From the NCBI RefSeq assembly GCF_910592395.1, contig NC_088309.1, positions 20,276,599 through 20,340,598 on the forward strand: DNA of 64,000 nt, read 5' to 3'. Positions 50,185 through 63,000 of the stretch are shown one piece after another. A program made the position numbers and the translations under genes. The DNA comes from Lineus longissimus. Lineage: Eukaryota; Nemertea; Pilidiophora; Heteronemertea; Lineidae. The first letter of the stretch is position 1. Each line of letters begins with the position of its first letter. The notes under the pieces were generated by a model, which saw only the letters and a program-made list of their open reading frames with translations, did no database searches and was not told the DNA's origin.

Positions 50185-53100
50185 ATGGCTTCCATAAGCT
50201 TGGGAAATCGTTTTGACAACAAATTCTCAAGAATTCAAGTCGATAATGTCATTTTGAGTGGCAAAATATCTAATCTGCGAGAAAAGGTGTCCAAAGCAAT
50301 CAATGCTCCTCCTGGAGAAATAGGTACGATCTCTCTTTTCACCTTTCCTGAGGTCAAAATTCATGCTGATTCACTGGCGTCCGATTCGCACAGGAAAATG
50401 TACAGGAAAATACACGCATTTGGCCGAAGTCCTACATGGTGTAACAAAAAAGATGTATCTAGAAATTTTGTTGATTTCAATTTTTTAATTTTAGACTTGT
50501 AATTTTTATAATACTTTCAAACTGTACAAGAATGATAAAGACTGCTCATCATCCTAGGCCTAGTACTGATAGTTTTGATACATCACTGCAAATGACTGCT
50601 GAAAATGAATGCGGATGTTATCCATAGTCACTAGTCAGCAGCAGGTTACCTGAGCAATAAAAACATTGTTGTTGACAATATCAATTCAAGGACGAGTAAA
50701 AGATCTATGAATTTTAAGAAGGGCGTCTCTGGTGCAAAATCAATCTTTGTTGGCATTTTAGGAAATCTGAACAGAGATATAGATTAGACTTTTCATCAAA
50801 GTTTGATCTTTGAGAAGTAACTATCCCATGATTATGCATGATAATGGGCCTAACAAAATAACATGGTTATTTCAGAACTCATTTACTGTGGGCGATGTCT
50901 GCAGGATGAAGAGACTGTGGAGTCCTATGGTATCACAGCAGGTGTGACTATCCATGTCATGAAGAAAGTAGGAACTGATATAAGTCCCCCAGTAGCAGGT
51001 TGGTGATTTAGTCCTACAGGCTTTGGCTTTTAGTAAACAAACCTATAAGAATTTGATGTTCTTATGTCTTTACGAAATTCCTTTCCTTAAAATCATGTGC
51101 TATTACTCGTATACATGTTCTTATGTCTTTACGAAATTCCTTTCCTTAAAATCATGTGCTATTACTCGTGTACAAAGTATTTGGTCATTGTTACAAAAAT
51201 GAACACGTCACTGTGCTTCTTTCAGAACCACTTGATGGGGCTGCCATCCAACAGTTGACGACAGCTCTTCAAGATGCATTCCTAAATGCTCCTACCAGTA
51301 GAAATGTTGTAAGTATATGATGGGTTATTTGTGCATATCAATCATGGATGCCAGCGTGGATGTGTAGATTGTAGATACATGGTATAAAGTAGGACAAATG
51401 GAAACAACAAGGACTTTTGTGAGGCACTAATGACGAAGTAAATAATAATAAACTTTAAAATTCTCTTGTAGTCATACTGATTGTCATCACACACAGTTTA
51501 GGGACTTAAAACTAACTCCATTGGTCGACTGGACATTCTACCTCACGTTGAAAATCGTAAGATCAATGACTAAAATTGTTCTTCCTTTTTCACTTCAGTC
51601 TGTCATCAATCGCATGCTCACTGCCCCAGAGACACTAGAAAATATTGTGGCTGCCACTCCTGGCTTAGAAAATGACCCTGTTGCTTTGGGTAAGGAAAGA
51701 ATATGAATGTACCAATTGTCAGTAGAAAGTCTAATTATGGTCCCCATGGCTGCCAATCAAAGAGAGAGAGTTGAACAGAGCTAGTGGATCTGCTTTCTTT
51801 TTGGTCCAAAAATAAACTTCTTTTTCATTGGGTCTAAGTTATGAATCTAAATTGCCCCTTTAAAGTAACATTTTATATATTGCCAGTAGTTTTGGTGTAT
51901 ACAGAAAAAGGCCGCCGCGGGTAGAATTCTCTGTTACCTGTTTTATGTTAAATACCTGAATATTTCTGCAAAGTTGACAGATAAGAATTTATGTATTCTT
52001 CTTCTTCAGCTATACTGCAGACTCCACAATTTGTGGCCTACCTGGCTGATCCTTCAACAGTGCAAAAGTATGTTAAATTACAGAATGATTTTATTTTACA
52101 ATTTGCTAATCTACGAAAGTAAACGAGTACTGGTTCCTATTATAAGCATATTGCCAGTACTTGGAGTCTAGATTTTAAACAGCACAGTTGTGTGTTGTAG
52201 AATCAGATTCTACAGATCATTGAAAATTGTCATTCTAAAGGCAACTCTTTCTTCTCCAGAATACTTGAAGCCCATCCCTGTGTTGGTCAGGCAGCAATGA
52301 TGGTTGCAGCAGCCCTAAATGAAGAGGCTGCTAAAGGGGGACTAACTACAACATCAAGTGAAGGCAACCCAGGCCATCCTGGTACGGAATTGTATTTGGT
52401 TGAATAGTTTGAAGGAAGTAAAACTTCACATTTGAAAGCGGACTATTCGAGTAACTGCTATTTGAGAATTGTTGAGTCTTAGACAAGGGCTTGGTCAGAA
52501 ATCCTGGAGTGATTGTCTTCTGAGCTAATCAGATTAAAGATTAGTAATCTTTAACACTTCTGGGTCATCAGAGCTGCTTTTCTGACACTGTTTTCACATT
52601 CTTCTAGTTGTGACCCAAGAGTAATATGACATGCACATCAAAGCGGCACTTCATCAATCTTCTCTTGCGGTATTTCAGGTACCTATTCACTTGATCAGAT
52701 GTCAGATGATGAAGATTTTGATGGGCCACCACCTCAGGTGAATAAACATTTTACATGATAAATATCCTAGCAACTCAAAGATACATCATCACTTTGTCAG
52801 TTTGATACCAAACACTGACAAATTGCTTGCGATCAAGGGGAAAGTCACTTGACTACCATTGCCGTGTTCTTTGGTGCCTATGCCAGAGCAAAAACTACCC
52901 TACACTAGTTAGTAATATCAGTAGCTCGAGATGAACTCTCCCTCTCTGGGCAAAGTCGACAGGTTTATAACCCAATTGTGCAAGATCCATGAAAAAAAAT
53001 TGAATTTTGAATTTTGAATTTTAGCGTCCTCCCAATTCTGGCCAAGCCATAACAACATCACAGCTAGCAGCTGCTCTAGCGGCTGCAACGCGTGGGCCAC

Positions 53101-53807
53101 AACCATCTGTAAGTAGGAACTGTGTTTCTTTGGTAAAACCCTCCCTTTACCCTGTTTGCTGCAAGATTCAGATGTACAGATTCAATGAGTTGTATTGTGT
53201 ACTTGTTTGCTGTTCCAAGAGATGAACACAATAACTGTCCTGTAGTTTTAAACCATTCCTGAACCATCTGGCCACGAGTTACTTTCTAAAAGAATTATCA
53301 TTCAAATTTTTCAGAGAAGTCCACCAGTTTTATATTCTATCGTTTTAACTTGACAAAATATCTTTTACAGGATTCACAACCAGCTGCTAGCAACAGTGGC
53401 CCTCCAGTAATCACAGGAGACTTCTTCCGACAGGCCATGATGCAAGCAATGGAAAGTCCTGCGGCTGGCTCTTCAGCAGCCCCTGCTAGTAATAATACAA
53501 CAACAACACAGCAGCAACAACAAGTTTTACAGGTATGCCAACCAAAATACATTCAGGTATCACAAATGAAAGAGATATTTACTGATTTTAATCCATTTTT
53601 GAGTCATATTTGTGACCCATCACACCAAAATGGGTAGGCAGTCGCATTGGTCCATTTAACATTTGAATGTTATCTCTTTTGCAGTCACAACTACAACAGT
53701 TACGAGAGATGGGTATCACCGATGATGCAGCAGCCCTGCAGGCTTTACAAGCTTCAGGAGGTGACCTACAGATGGCACTGTCTATACTATTCGGTGACAA
53801 TATGTGA
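50185..53807 (+). CDS. UBL7: ubiquitin-like protein 7
   Basis: UBL7 carries an N-terminal ubiquitin-like domain and a C-terminal UBA domain, the layout of proteins that bridge ubiquitinated cargo and the proteasome. Ten exons join in phase: 50185-50323, 50876-50998, 51226-51308, 51599-51689, 52010-52067, 52260-52381, 52679-52737, 53025-53108, 53371-53532 and 53685-53807, giving 347 residues (human 380). Hallmarks in order: ubiquitin-like core LIYCGRCLQDEETVESYGI, the segment NIVAATPGLENDPVALAILQ, the acidic SDDEDFDGPPP, the Gln/Ala stretch SQLAAALAAATRG, PPVITGDFFRQAM, and the UBA LQQLREMGITDDAAALQALQ with GGDLQMALSILFG. These match UBL7 rather than ubiquilins, which have STI1 repeats. The gene is divergent from its left neighbour. 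A 59-base tandem duplication lies in intron 2. Confidence 0.93.
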
Positions 53808-54132
53808 AGTCATGGAAGGAAAATGAACTGCATTTATTGGATATCTAAACATTCATATGTGGAAGAGACTTTTGAATTAGACCAGTGTTTTGCAATTACG
53901 CGAGTTATGGATCCCCCTAAGAATGGCAATCGATTCAGTTGATCACCTTTGGTATGAAGTTGACCAAAACTGAGCTCTAAAGGTTGTTTCTTAGGAAATT
54001 TTCAAACCTCTCTGTTATTTCCTCATGTTTTTGGGAAACAGATTAGCCAAATATAATGGGGTTTTCAATATTGTTTTGAAAATCTGTGATTGCAGTGTCA
54101 CATTAGATATGTACTGGCTGTAAATATTATTT

Positions 54133-54138
54133 ATTAAA
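54133..54138 (+). terminator. putative UBL7 poly-A signal
   Basis: ATTAAA about 330 bases after the UBL7 stop, in an AT-rich stretch. Inferred from motif and position. Confidence 0.35.
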
Positions 54139-55135
54139 ACAATCAATTGATCAGTAAAGATATTGCGTTTTGTTTCTTCTTGATACTAAAGCTTTAATTC
54201 CCTGGAATGGCAATGCTGGAGACAGTCATGGACTTGAAGGTTAGCCCAATGAAATAGTTGAAATTCCTTCACCACCCCAATATGGTCCCTGTGATGCAGC
54301 CGTTGATGAAATACTAACCATGGTATGACAAATTCAGTTAAATTTCCCAAAGGGGCATTTATAATTCACATCAGACCTGGCATGCCTAATCTTGTCTTGG
54401 TAACCTTGAGACTGTCTGCACCATTGAAACTGACAAACCCATAAAGGGCCAGGGCCAGGAGATGTAAAAAGTTTCATTTGGCAAGGTGATTTGAAAATCC
54501 TGACCTTGAGACTGTCCTCATCCAAGAAATTGACAAACCCACAAAGACCTGGTGATGCGACAGTTTTGTTGGCAAGGTTGATTGAAAATCCTTTCCCCTG
54601 AAGGAACAACCTTTTGAGGGTATGTGTGCATATGGGTTTGCCGTGTTCTGAAGTGCTAAACAGTCTCTTATTGGGTCTCAACTGAACATGCTGAAGGACT
54701 GCATACTACCATATTGGTGCCACTAGGCAACATCTTGGGTAATAGTAGAATTAGTATAGCAGGGGCTTTTACTTCCTTTGTACTGTGATGACGCAGTGCA
54801 TTTGGCTCAGTTAATTGATCAGATTGCTACGTGCTTGTTTAACGCACCACAATCAGCTCACCAAACAGCCTCATATCTGACCATCCGTTGAAATGTTAAA
54901 GAACTGATTAAAATCAGTGCCTAACTTAATTTACACATTGCAAAGGGATCTGGATTTACTCAAGTGAACAGGCCCCATATGGAAAGGGCAGCCAAAAACT
55001 GGAATTTGCAAGGGGTATAAAGTAATATAGTACCCCGGGTCCTTGGGTCCTCCACTCTATGACAGAACGTATGAACAGAACTGTTATTGACCTCGTAACA
55101 AAGGCCAAGAAACAAGAAAAATTAATTTCATAACA
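54139..55135. other. intergenic spacer between convergent genes
   Basis: Non-coding DNA between UBL7 and the 3' region of the BAX-like gene. It contains two diverged copies, about 97 bases apart, of a phrase cttgagactgtc...gacaaaccca (54406-54440 and 54504-54540). Confidence 0.45.
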
Positions 55136-58100
55136 TTTATTTGTAAAATGTTCATCAAGTTTGAAACTTGGTGTCACCATGAAAACAAAATATTTTCCAA
55201 AACAATAATTGGTAACACAATCAAAAAAGTTTTACCCAGATGCATCAAACAAACTACAAAAGCAGAATGCAAAGCACTTGATGATAAATTAATAACAGTA
55301 TTACTATTTTGATATCAACCCCATAAATTATAGCACTATATATACGATATGTTTAGTACTGTGACAACCATAAAGGGGCCTACTGTCAACTGCAGATTTT
55401 CGTAAAAGCACAGTGTCATATGTGACCTTAAAAAGTGCAGAACTTTCACCTGTAATGTATTAAATTTTGGCAACAAAACCCGATATTTAGTCTACCACCA
55501 ACTTAAAATGAGCAAATATTTAGCTTTGCGAAAATTTCACAGTTTACAGTATGACAAAATGCAACTATAAGGAAGTACAGTTGAACATCTCTGGGTAAGC
55601 ATGACAGAGCAGGACACCTTCACTACTATTGAGGACACTGATTTGGTTTAGAATTGGTCATCTTAAATCAATTTGATGATGGTAATCAGGGCACCTCTCA
55701 ATTAAGTACAACATTTTCCCCAAGGGTATCCTTGCAGCTGCAAACTACTGTGTGTGTTCTAGTGATATGAACCAACCATTTTTTGAAGAAAATAACAACA
55801 GAAGATCAATGGGAAATATTGTATTTATAACCGACCTGATAGAAGGCATTTACAATTTCTGTTGTAAGGATGCATTAAAATCTGAACTAAAAAAGAGACC
55901 ATAACCTTTATTAATGAGCTCAGCTGGACTGAAAATGACTATACATAAGCAATAGAAACAACAGTACCCTGACAAGCTGCCAAATAAATTGCCAGGTGGC
56001 CGATCTTACAAAACTCAAATAAGTCAATAAATCAACTTTTACATGAAATAAAATTACTATCCACTTGTGCTGTTTGTGCGTAATCGACAGTGGATATTAT
56101 ACAATATCTTCAAAAAGATTTCATTGGAAGACAGGTAGATTGTACAATTGTGACGATCTGCAGCTTCCTGATCATCTGTCTGGTATCTGAACTCATTTTA
56201 CAGCACTGGCCCAAAGAAAAGTTCCCCAATCTAATGTGCTGATATAAGATTTTCACTGCTCCCACAGATTTTTAGTGATACCGATTTCTTCATGAATTCT
56301 CATCTCCTTAAATGTCCCTATTCTACAAAAGACTGCGATTTCTAATATAATTTTGTCATTTAAGTCCTAATTCACTCCTGAAATGTGACCGCCCATTAAA
56401 AAAACAAGCACAGATATCTGGAACGTGTGGTCGGTTTCGTAACGGAGGGTCATAAGTGGGTTGGGTATGAGCTCAGACAACCTAGAATGGAAGCACACCC
56501 TATGTGACAAGGACCGATACAACATAAAGTGCTACAGGGAGTGGCCTTCACCACAAAATATTAAAAGGGGACCACTTGGATTTCAAGCAAAAAACCAATA
56601 AATAGGATTCTCAGGTTTTTGATATGTTGCTACGAGTGTGCTGGTCAGAAGTAAGACCCCTCACTGTTCTTCATGCAAGTGACTGTAGAATGTTGTGCAT
56701 CTATGTTACTTTTGACCTACCAATCAATTTTTAGCAGGACATAAAATCATGAACTTTTGTACTATAAAGAGCCAGAATTGCCAACTAGAAATAATTTTAT
56801 ACCATCAAGTGCTAGTAGAGTGCAAGTCGAAAATAAATAACCATTTCCACATTCAAAAATGGATCATCAATTGAAAACTTGCATAAAAATCATAATTCAA
56901 CTGGTGTTCAATGAAAGTTTCACGATCAAGCGAGCAGCGTTCCTGAACTGCAGGTACTTGTTGTACGACTTTGCAGATTGCTGTATTGATGATAAATTTC
57001 TTCTGGAAACAAAGATTTGTCTTCCAGAATATCCCTTAACGAAATCAAATTTGAAACAATTGGAAATGTCACAACAAAGCCATGAAACTTCCATTATATG
57101 AAAAATATAGATGACCGTCCTCATGGGTTAGTGATTGATTGGCATGATCAGGATAGTATGGTGGTGAACACAATGATATGGGTATAAAAATTCATCGCTT
57201 TGCCCAAGAAAATTAATCAAAATGCATGTAGAAAATGTACATATGAGCAATAAAATGCAATATTTGAAAAATTAACATATGATAAATTCATAAATTCAAT
57301 TACAACCATGATATACAAAAACAACCACTGCCACACAGCAAAACACCTAAGCTGACTACTGAACTACAGCCTATTTGTACAAACACTGTATTTACAAAGA
57401 CATACCTTTTTTTGCTTGATGAACAAAAAAATGTTGAAACGATGAAAGGGAGTGAGTATAGAGCAGTCAACACCCAAACCTTGGAGAGATCTCTCAGTGA
57501 CCATGTTGGCAATGACAACTATGACTAACATGAATATGAAGACAAAACAGTGTCATTTTGAGAATTGTACTTGAAAAGGAAAACTGTAACATAATTTGGA
57601 CGCTGAGAATATCAAGGCACTACAATATCTAACTATGGACATTTACAGAGATAAACATTATTCCATTGTTAAACATGCCAATGACTCATGGCGTGTCCAT
57701 TACTTGGGATCGGCCTACACATGTAAGTGTCAATGCGTTTGTTTACCCCTGTGATGTCTCAGTGAAGTAACCCACTCACCCGAACCAATTACCTTATTTA
57801 GCCATCTCAGTTGATGGATGCCAAGTTAATGGCACAATCAATCAATCAATTAATCAACCATATGTCAATCAAAGCTGTCAATCAAACTACAGTTTTACTG
57901 ATGAGAGGGTCACATTTTACCTTTTACAGGCCATATTATCAAAAATGTGCATGTGCATGAACAAGTATACACTTGTTACTTATTAATGCGCATGCGTAAT
58001 TGGATATAAAATCTGGAAATGTTGTTTTAACTCGGCCCGATGTTGAGTGGAAGTCCTGGTAGTTTTCTTGCCCACTTCCAGGACTTCCAAGGCAAATCAT

Positions 58101-58568
58101 CACTCGAGCAAGGTGAAGTCTATATCTACACATTGTATGATAATATGGCTTGCAGATTTGCCTAACCGATAACCTTACCATCTGTTCACTTTGAGACTAA
58201 AACTGAGCAAGATACTGGCAGCTAACAGCTTTGTCAAACCTAACTATACATCATATACACCCAAACAGTGGGTAAGGTCCAAAATATAAGACCATTTTCT
58301 TGAAAAGAACAGTCTTACCAAAAAACATACTAATTTTGATATTGCAACAACCAGACTCCACATGAACTATCATCACTCTTCATTCCCAGTTACGCCTAAA
58401 GATGAACATTTTAAGTCTGTGAGTCCTTTGTAGATGAGGTTCTACAGCAATTTGAGAATCCAATGGCACCATTTTTGTTCCAAAGTGAGTGTCTTTCAAA
58501 GTGAAAAATACCTCTTTACCAAACAACGACACTGGCCAGTTCATGTAGTTACAGCAATATCTTCTGGT
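55136..58568 (-). other. probable long 3' UTR of the BAX-like gene
   Basis: No convincing coding exon lies between the BAX-like stop codon and AATAAA on the minus strand at 55136-55141. Contents are AT-rich; an inverted repeat ggaagtcctgg/ccaggacttcc (58049-58087) could form a hairpin. Length about 3.4 kb if transcribed to that signal, so a nearer signal may be used. Confidence 0.3.
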
Positions 58569-61500
58569 CTAGGACTGATGCCGAATATACCGTATGAAAC
58601 AAATGGAGGCAACAGCCAGAGCTGTGAATATGCCGAGCTGCTTAAACGATTGAAGAGAGCTGCCCAGTACAACAGACTGAAAATAGAGAAAAAAACTTAA
58701 TATAAGAAAGGGGTTGCTACATTTATAAACCAAGTAAACACATAACTATTCAAACTTTCAATGATCAGAAGAGCTGCAGACGAAAACAGACTAAAATGAA
58801 ATGGCTCAGGCCATTGTGCTCACCTCCCTCAAAGACATGTTATTGCTTTCGATTTCAGCCACCTGGTACATGTGTACCTGCGATAAAAATTTGGTGATGA
58901 TTGAGCCCTTAGTTTATTTTCATCATGCTAATCCCACCAATAGTGACCAGCATCAGGGACAGGAGTGTAACTCTCACTTCATTAGCGTCCTCATTAATAT
59001 TGTCATCACATGCACTTCAGTAGTCGGCGGGAATCATGGATTTGTACGGAATCACCTCTCTTTGATGTTGCCGCAACAAAATGATAAATTTATATTTGTC
59101 AACAATAAAAGAAACCAAATAGCAATGTACTTTAAACAATTCCTTTAGGGACTTCAGGGTCGAGAGGTTAGCTGTTTTCCAAATTCATGATTTGGAATTA
59201 GAACTAGCTGTCGGAGATATGAAAGTATTATTGCCTTAGTTAATGTCCTTATCTCAAAAGCAATGTAAAATGTACTTTAAGTTGCAGCACATATGACACA
59301 AAGATTTATAGGCTGGGTCTCCTCAATAATTGAGTAGCTTTGCACTTTGCATGGTGAAAGTCGTCATCAGGTTGTAAATATAACCCCCTTTGCTTTTAAT
59401 TCTGTTACTCTGGCCCTGGTCACAGGTCTTGTAATTGTTTATGAGTGAAAATTAGTGAATTTTTTTGTAAAAGATTGGGGTATGTAAAAGTGGCAAACTG
59501 CTTTGGTGATGGCTCAAAATAAGGTGAGGGCTGTGACAAGAACCATGACAATATCTTCGATGGCCTTATAATAGTAAAGCTCAGAGTCTTGAAATAAAGC
59601 AGCAGGTCATCCCTTCAGCGAATTTGATCAACTCACAATCACGTTTTTTCAAATGAATTATCAACAACCAAGTAAGCAGATTTTGGATTTGCTGACCATG
59701 CACACATATCACATTTGCCCCGGGCAAAATATTTGCACAGCATGCATAATTTCCTCTTCAATTATTTCAAAAAATCGAACAATTGAAGCTCAGAGAACTT
59801 ATTCAAACTAATTATTCAACTAATAATATGCTTCCATTATCATGTTGACATTTGTAAACAGTTATCACTGAGACCATTCTTTCTTATAAAGAATATAAGT
59901 TTCATTTTCAGTTCACTGATCGTCGAACAAGACAATAAGTCTGTACCAAGGCCTAGAAAATGCAAAGTAGGCCTTTTATGGGACAATGCCCACTTCGAAA
60001 AGAAACAAAACTCACACAAACTTCAAAATAATTCTGACAATAACATCCATAACAGACTCATAATGGAAGGAAAACCGATATTGTGCCAAAACAAAGGTCT
60101 CCAATAAATTAGATTTCATCAATATTAATTATGAAAAGATTTGATATTTAATTCAAATTGCAACTAAACAAAATACATCCTAAGTGAAGATTTGACATTG
60201 TCAAGTTTGGATAAAGTACATCAGCAAAATTTTCAATGGTGATCGACTGCTTTGAATCATCTCACAAATTCTAGACATCTGACCAAAAAATGATGAGTTT
60301 GTTCCTCACAAGCTCTACTGAACATTTTCTGTTTGTTGCTGGTCCAGGCACTCCTGCACTTGAAGAAGTCATTCGAGCACCTTCTGATCCTGGAACCACC
60401 TGAAATCTTGACAATACCATATTCACCCAATAATCGTTGCAATAACCTGAATGTTGTACTCGATGAACCAACGTTCAATCGGAGCCAATAGTCACCAAGA
60501 CTGAGCAGTAAACAGCCCGAGGGGCAGCATCTTCCATTGGGTCCTATCGCAAGGCAAGTGGGGAAAATAAGGGCCACTGAGCCTGGCTGAAGACAGAGTC
60601 GCGAGGCCAAGCAATGAGTGTACAGAGTACCTGACCGTAATGGCATGAAAACAAATGTTCATCCCACCTTGGAGGAGGCTACCCCCGGAGCTACCCCCTG
60701 GTGGAGAAGAACACCTCCAAGTACAGAGGGAATCTTCTTCAGACAATTAAGTACAATTTCAATGATAAATCATAGCTGTAGGGTTCATAAAGATCTCAAC
60801 ATTGATCGGAATTGCAAAAAGTGATGCACACATTCGATAATCATCTGTAATATCATAACAATGAAACCGGAGTTGCAGGAAGTTAATACCTTAGGGTATG
60901 AATTCTGACAGAAATCATAAAAAAGATGAGATAAGATCATCAAACAAAACGATGAATAACTATGAACACACTTGAAGATTCAACATGTTCAAATGATTAA
61001 GTCAAGTCAATGTTAGCCAATACTCTAATTATGCCCCTTAACTTTCAGTAAGGTTTGTTATCAAGTTCGGAAAACCAATCCAATCTAATTTGCTGATATT
61101 GCGACGCCAGCAATTCTGGTGAGGATTGTTTGAAAGATGAATCAATCATGCGTTTGTTGATGGTAACAGGATCTTAATGATACGGTTTGTTTTCAGTCGG
61201 AGCCTGGGCCCCAAGGCATCAAATATTCCGTGATCAATAAACGCCAATGATGATAGTTTAAATACTAGACTGAAAGAAGTGCCTTGATAAAAAAGATATG
61301 ATGACAATTGAGCTGGATGAACTACGTGACTCCTGGACTGCAATTTGAAGCTGCTTGCATCACTGCTTACATGTTTCGCAATCAAGGATGTTGCAGAATA
61401 TTGTAATAAATAGGTACTGGTAATACTAATGCATAAAATATTGCTGGCACTTTTTTACAAAACTTTATTTGATTTACACTTGCTATAGGCCATCCAACAA

Positions 61501-63000
61501 CCATCGAAACATAATTAGGAGGGTTTAAAACCTTTCTTCATCTTTAAAGATAATGCTTCATGATAATTTTGTTTATAATAACCAATTTCGTTGTCAAGGG
61601 CAACAACAAGTAGCAATCACGACCTGGAGGTCACAACCTTCAGGCAAGCAACCAAGGTCAAACCTTTACTGTTGATTCAATAAACATTTAAATCTATTCA
61701 GATGGTGTTAACAATAAATACTGGTTGTCATAGCAACATTAAAAACCCTTGTTGTCATAGCAATATTAAAAACAAAATTAGTTATGCATACTTTGTTACC
61801 ATGTTAGGACACACAGGTCATTGTTTTATGCTTAACTAATTCTTATGATATGTATAAATTTGTTAACAGTTGTTACCACTAGTGTTACCAGTGAATTCTA
61901 AATGACCTTACTGCTCTCTGCCTTTGTTTTTAAATCTAAACACTCTGGTAACCAATAGCAACACCAAATGTGGCTTTAAAGGCTTTTTCATTGAGAACTT
62001 GTTAAAGGAGCAATCTCTGAATAACAAATGCCCATCCCTAATCCGTAGTACAAGAGTTCCAGCATGCAGGGAAACAATTATCAGTGTCAAAAAAGAGGTA
62101 ATGGACTGACATTTCTCTTTTCATTATTCGAATTATTCAAGGCACTTGATTTTTTTCACAGTGTTGCTAATGTAATTTATTGTCCAACAAAAGAGTTGCC
62201 TTTCACACCACCAATGCAACTTTCAGGGAAGTTGTCTTGCCTCCCTGGCAAGGGTTCAATAGTAACCCAAATGGCTGTCTCTTAGGGTCAATGTGGGGGA
62301 AAGATTATCGTCGATGCTGTGATTTTTTTCACATTTATAACAGAAAGACAATTAAGCTAATTGATTCCTATTGTCATCCACAATTATGTGTAGCTATAGA
62401 ACAGTGACTCTGGGCATTAGCTTTTAATGCACATGAAGAGCCCCTGGACAGCTTTTTCCTTCATCACTCATTCCTATTACTTCTTTGTTCTTTGATCCCT
62501 CATGAATAATATTTTCAAATAAAGTTTGTGCAAGTGAAGCCCCTGGACAGTTCATTTCTTCATCACTTGGGACCTGCGATGAGAATCCGTTATCGCAGCA
62601 ACCGGCAATTAATATCAAACTGGTTTTACCTGCAGGTGAGAGAGCTTTTTGTCGCACACAGCAGTGATTACAATCGCATGCAGCAGCAATTAAAATCACA
62701 CGTTTGCATGGTGCTTAAGCAACCAAAAGAGAGTATGAAAGAAAGTTAATTGTTACATGTACGTGTACTTACCCATCCTCCTCGACCTTTTACCCATTCA
62801 CACACTCTTTCCGCTATGTACTTCAATGACCATTGAATAAACTTCTCAAAATAGTTCATCTGAAGGCGGAACGTCCGAATGGCAAGATCAGAGCAGAAAA
62901 AGAAGAGGACGACAATGCGCTCGCGTGTGATTGTATTGCAGTGAAACAGCTCGGACAGAAGATCTTGAAATTGGTCAAATGTGATCTCATTAACTTCAAT
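58569..63000 (-). CDS. BAX-like BCL2-family protein, last two coding exons (5' end outside window)
   Basis: BAX/BAK proteins permeabilise the outer mitochondrial membrane in apoptosis. Exon 63000-62773 (76 residues) aligns with the BAX BH1-BH2 region: ERIVVLFFFCSDLAIRTF matches helix 5, and FIQWSLKYIAERVCEWVKG with RGGW matches helices 6-7 and BH2. The exon ends at the GGW/GTAAGT donor, in phase 0. The last exon 58676-58569 (35 residues, stop TAG at 58569-58571) follows a tctattttcag acceptor and gives SVVLGSSLQSFKQLG, then the hydrophobic anchor IFTALAVASICFI and the basic end RYIRHQS. That is the classic C-terminal mitochondrial anchor. The intron is about 4.1 kb. The usual BH1 core NWGR is replaced by TRER, so the otherwise invariant Gly is absent. 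BH3 and upstream exons must lie beyond the right edge. BAX is the best match; BOK is less likely. Confidence 0.82.
58677..62772 (-). other. large intron of the BAX-like gene
   Basis: About 4.1 kb separates the two BAX-like coding exons. The open frames in it on either strand (for example 58801-59148 plus and 60257-60646 minus) have no family features, and none is needed for phase, since both flanking exons are phase 0. I see no nested gene. Confidence 0.5.

Noticed and set aside
57300-57540. Hydrophobic minus-strand segment as an alternative BAX-like membrane anchor
   Set aside because: A stop codon lies just upstream in that frame, and no acceptor keeps the phase. The exon at 58569-58676 fits all criteria.
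60257-60746. Overlapping minus-strand frames within the BAX-like gene span
   Set aside because: No BCL2-family or other motif. Phase-0 joining of the two recognised exons makes an intervening exon unnecessary.
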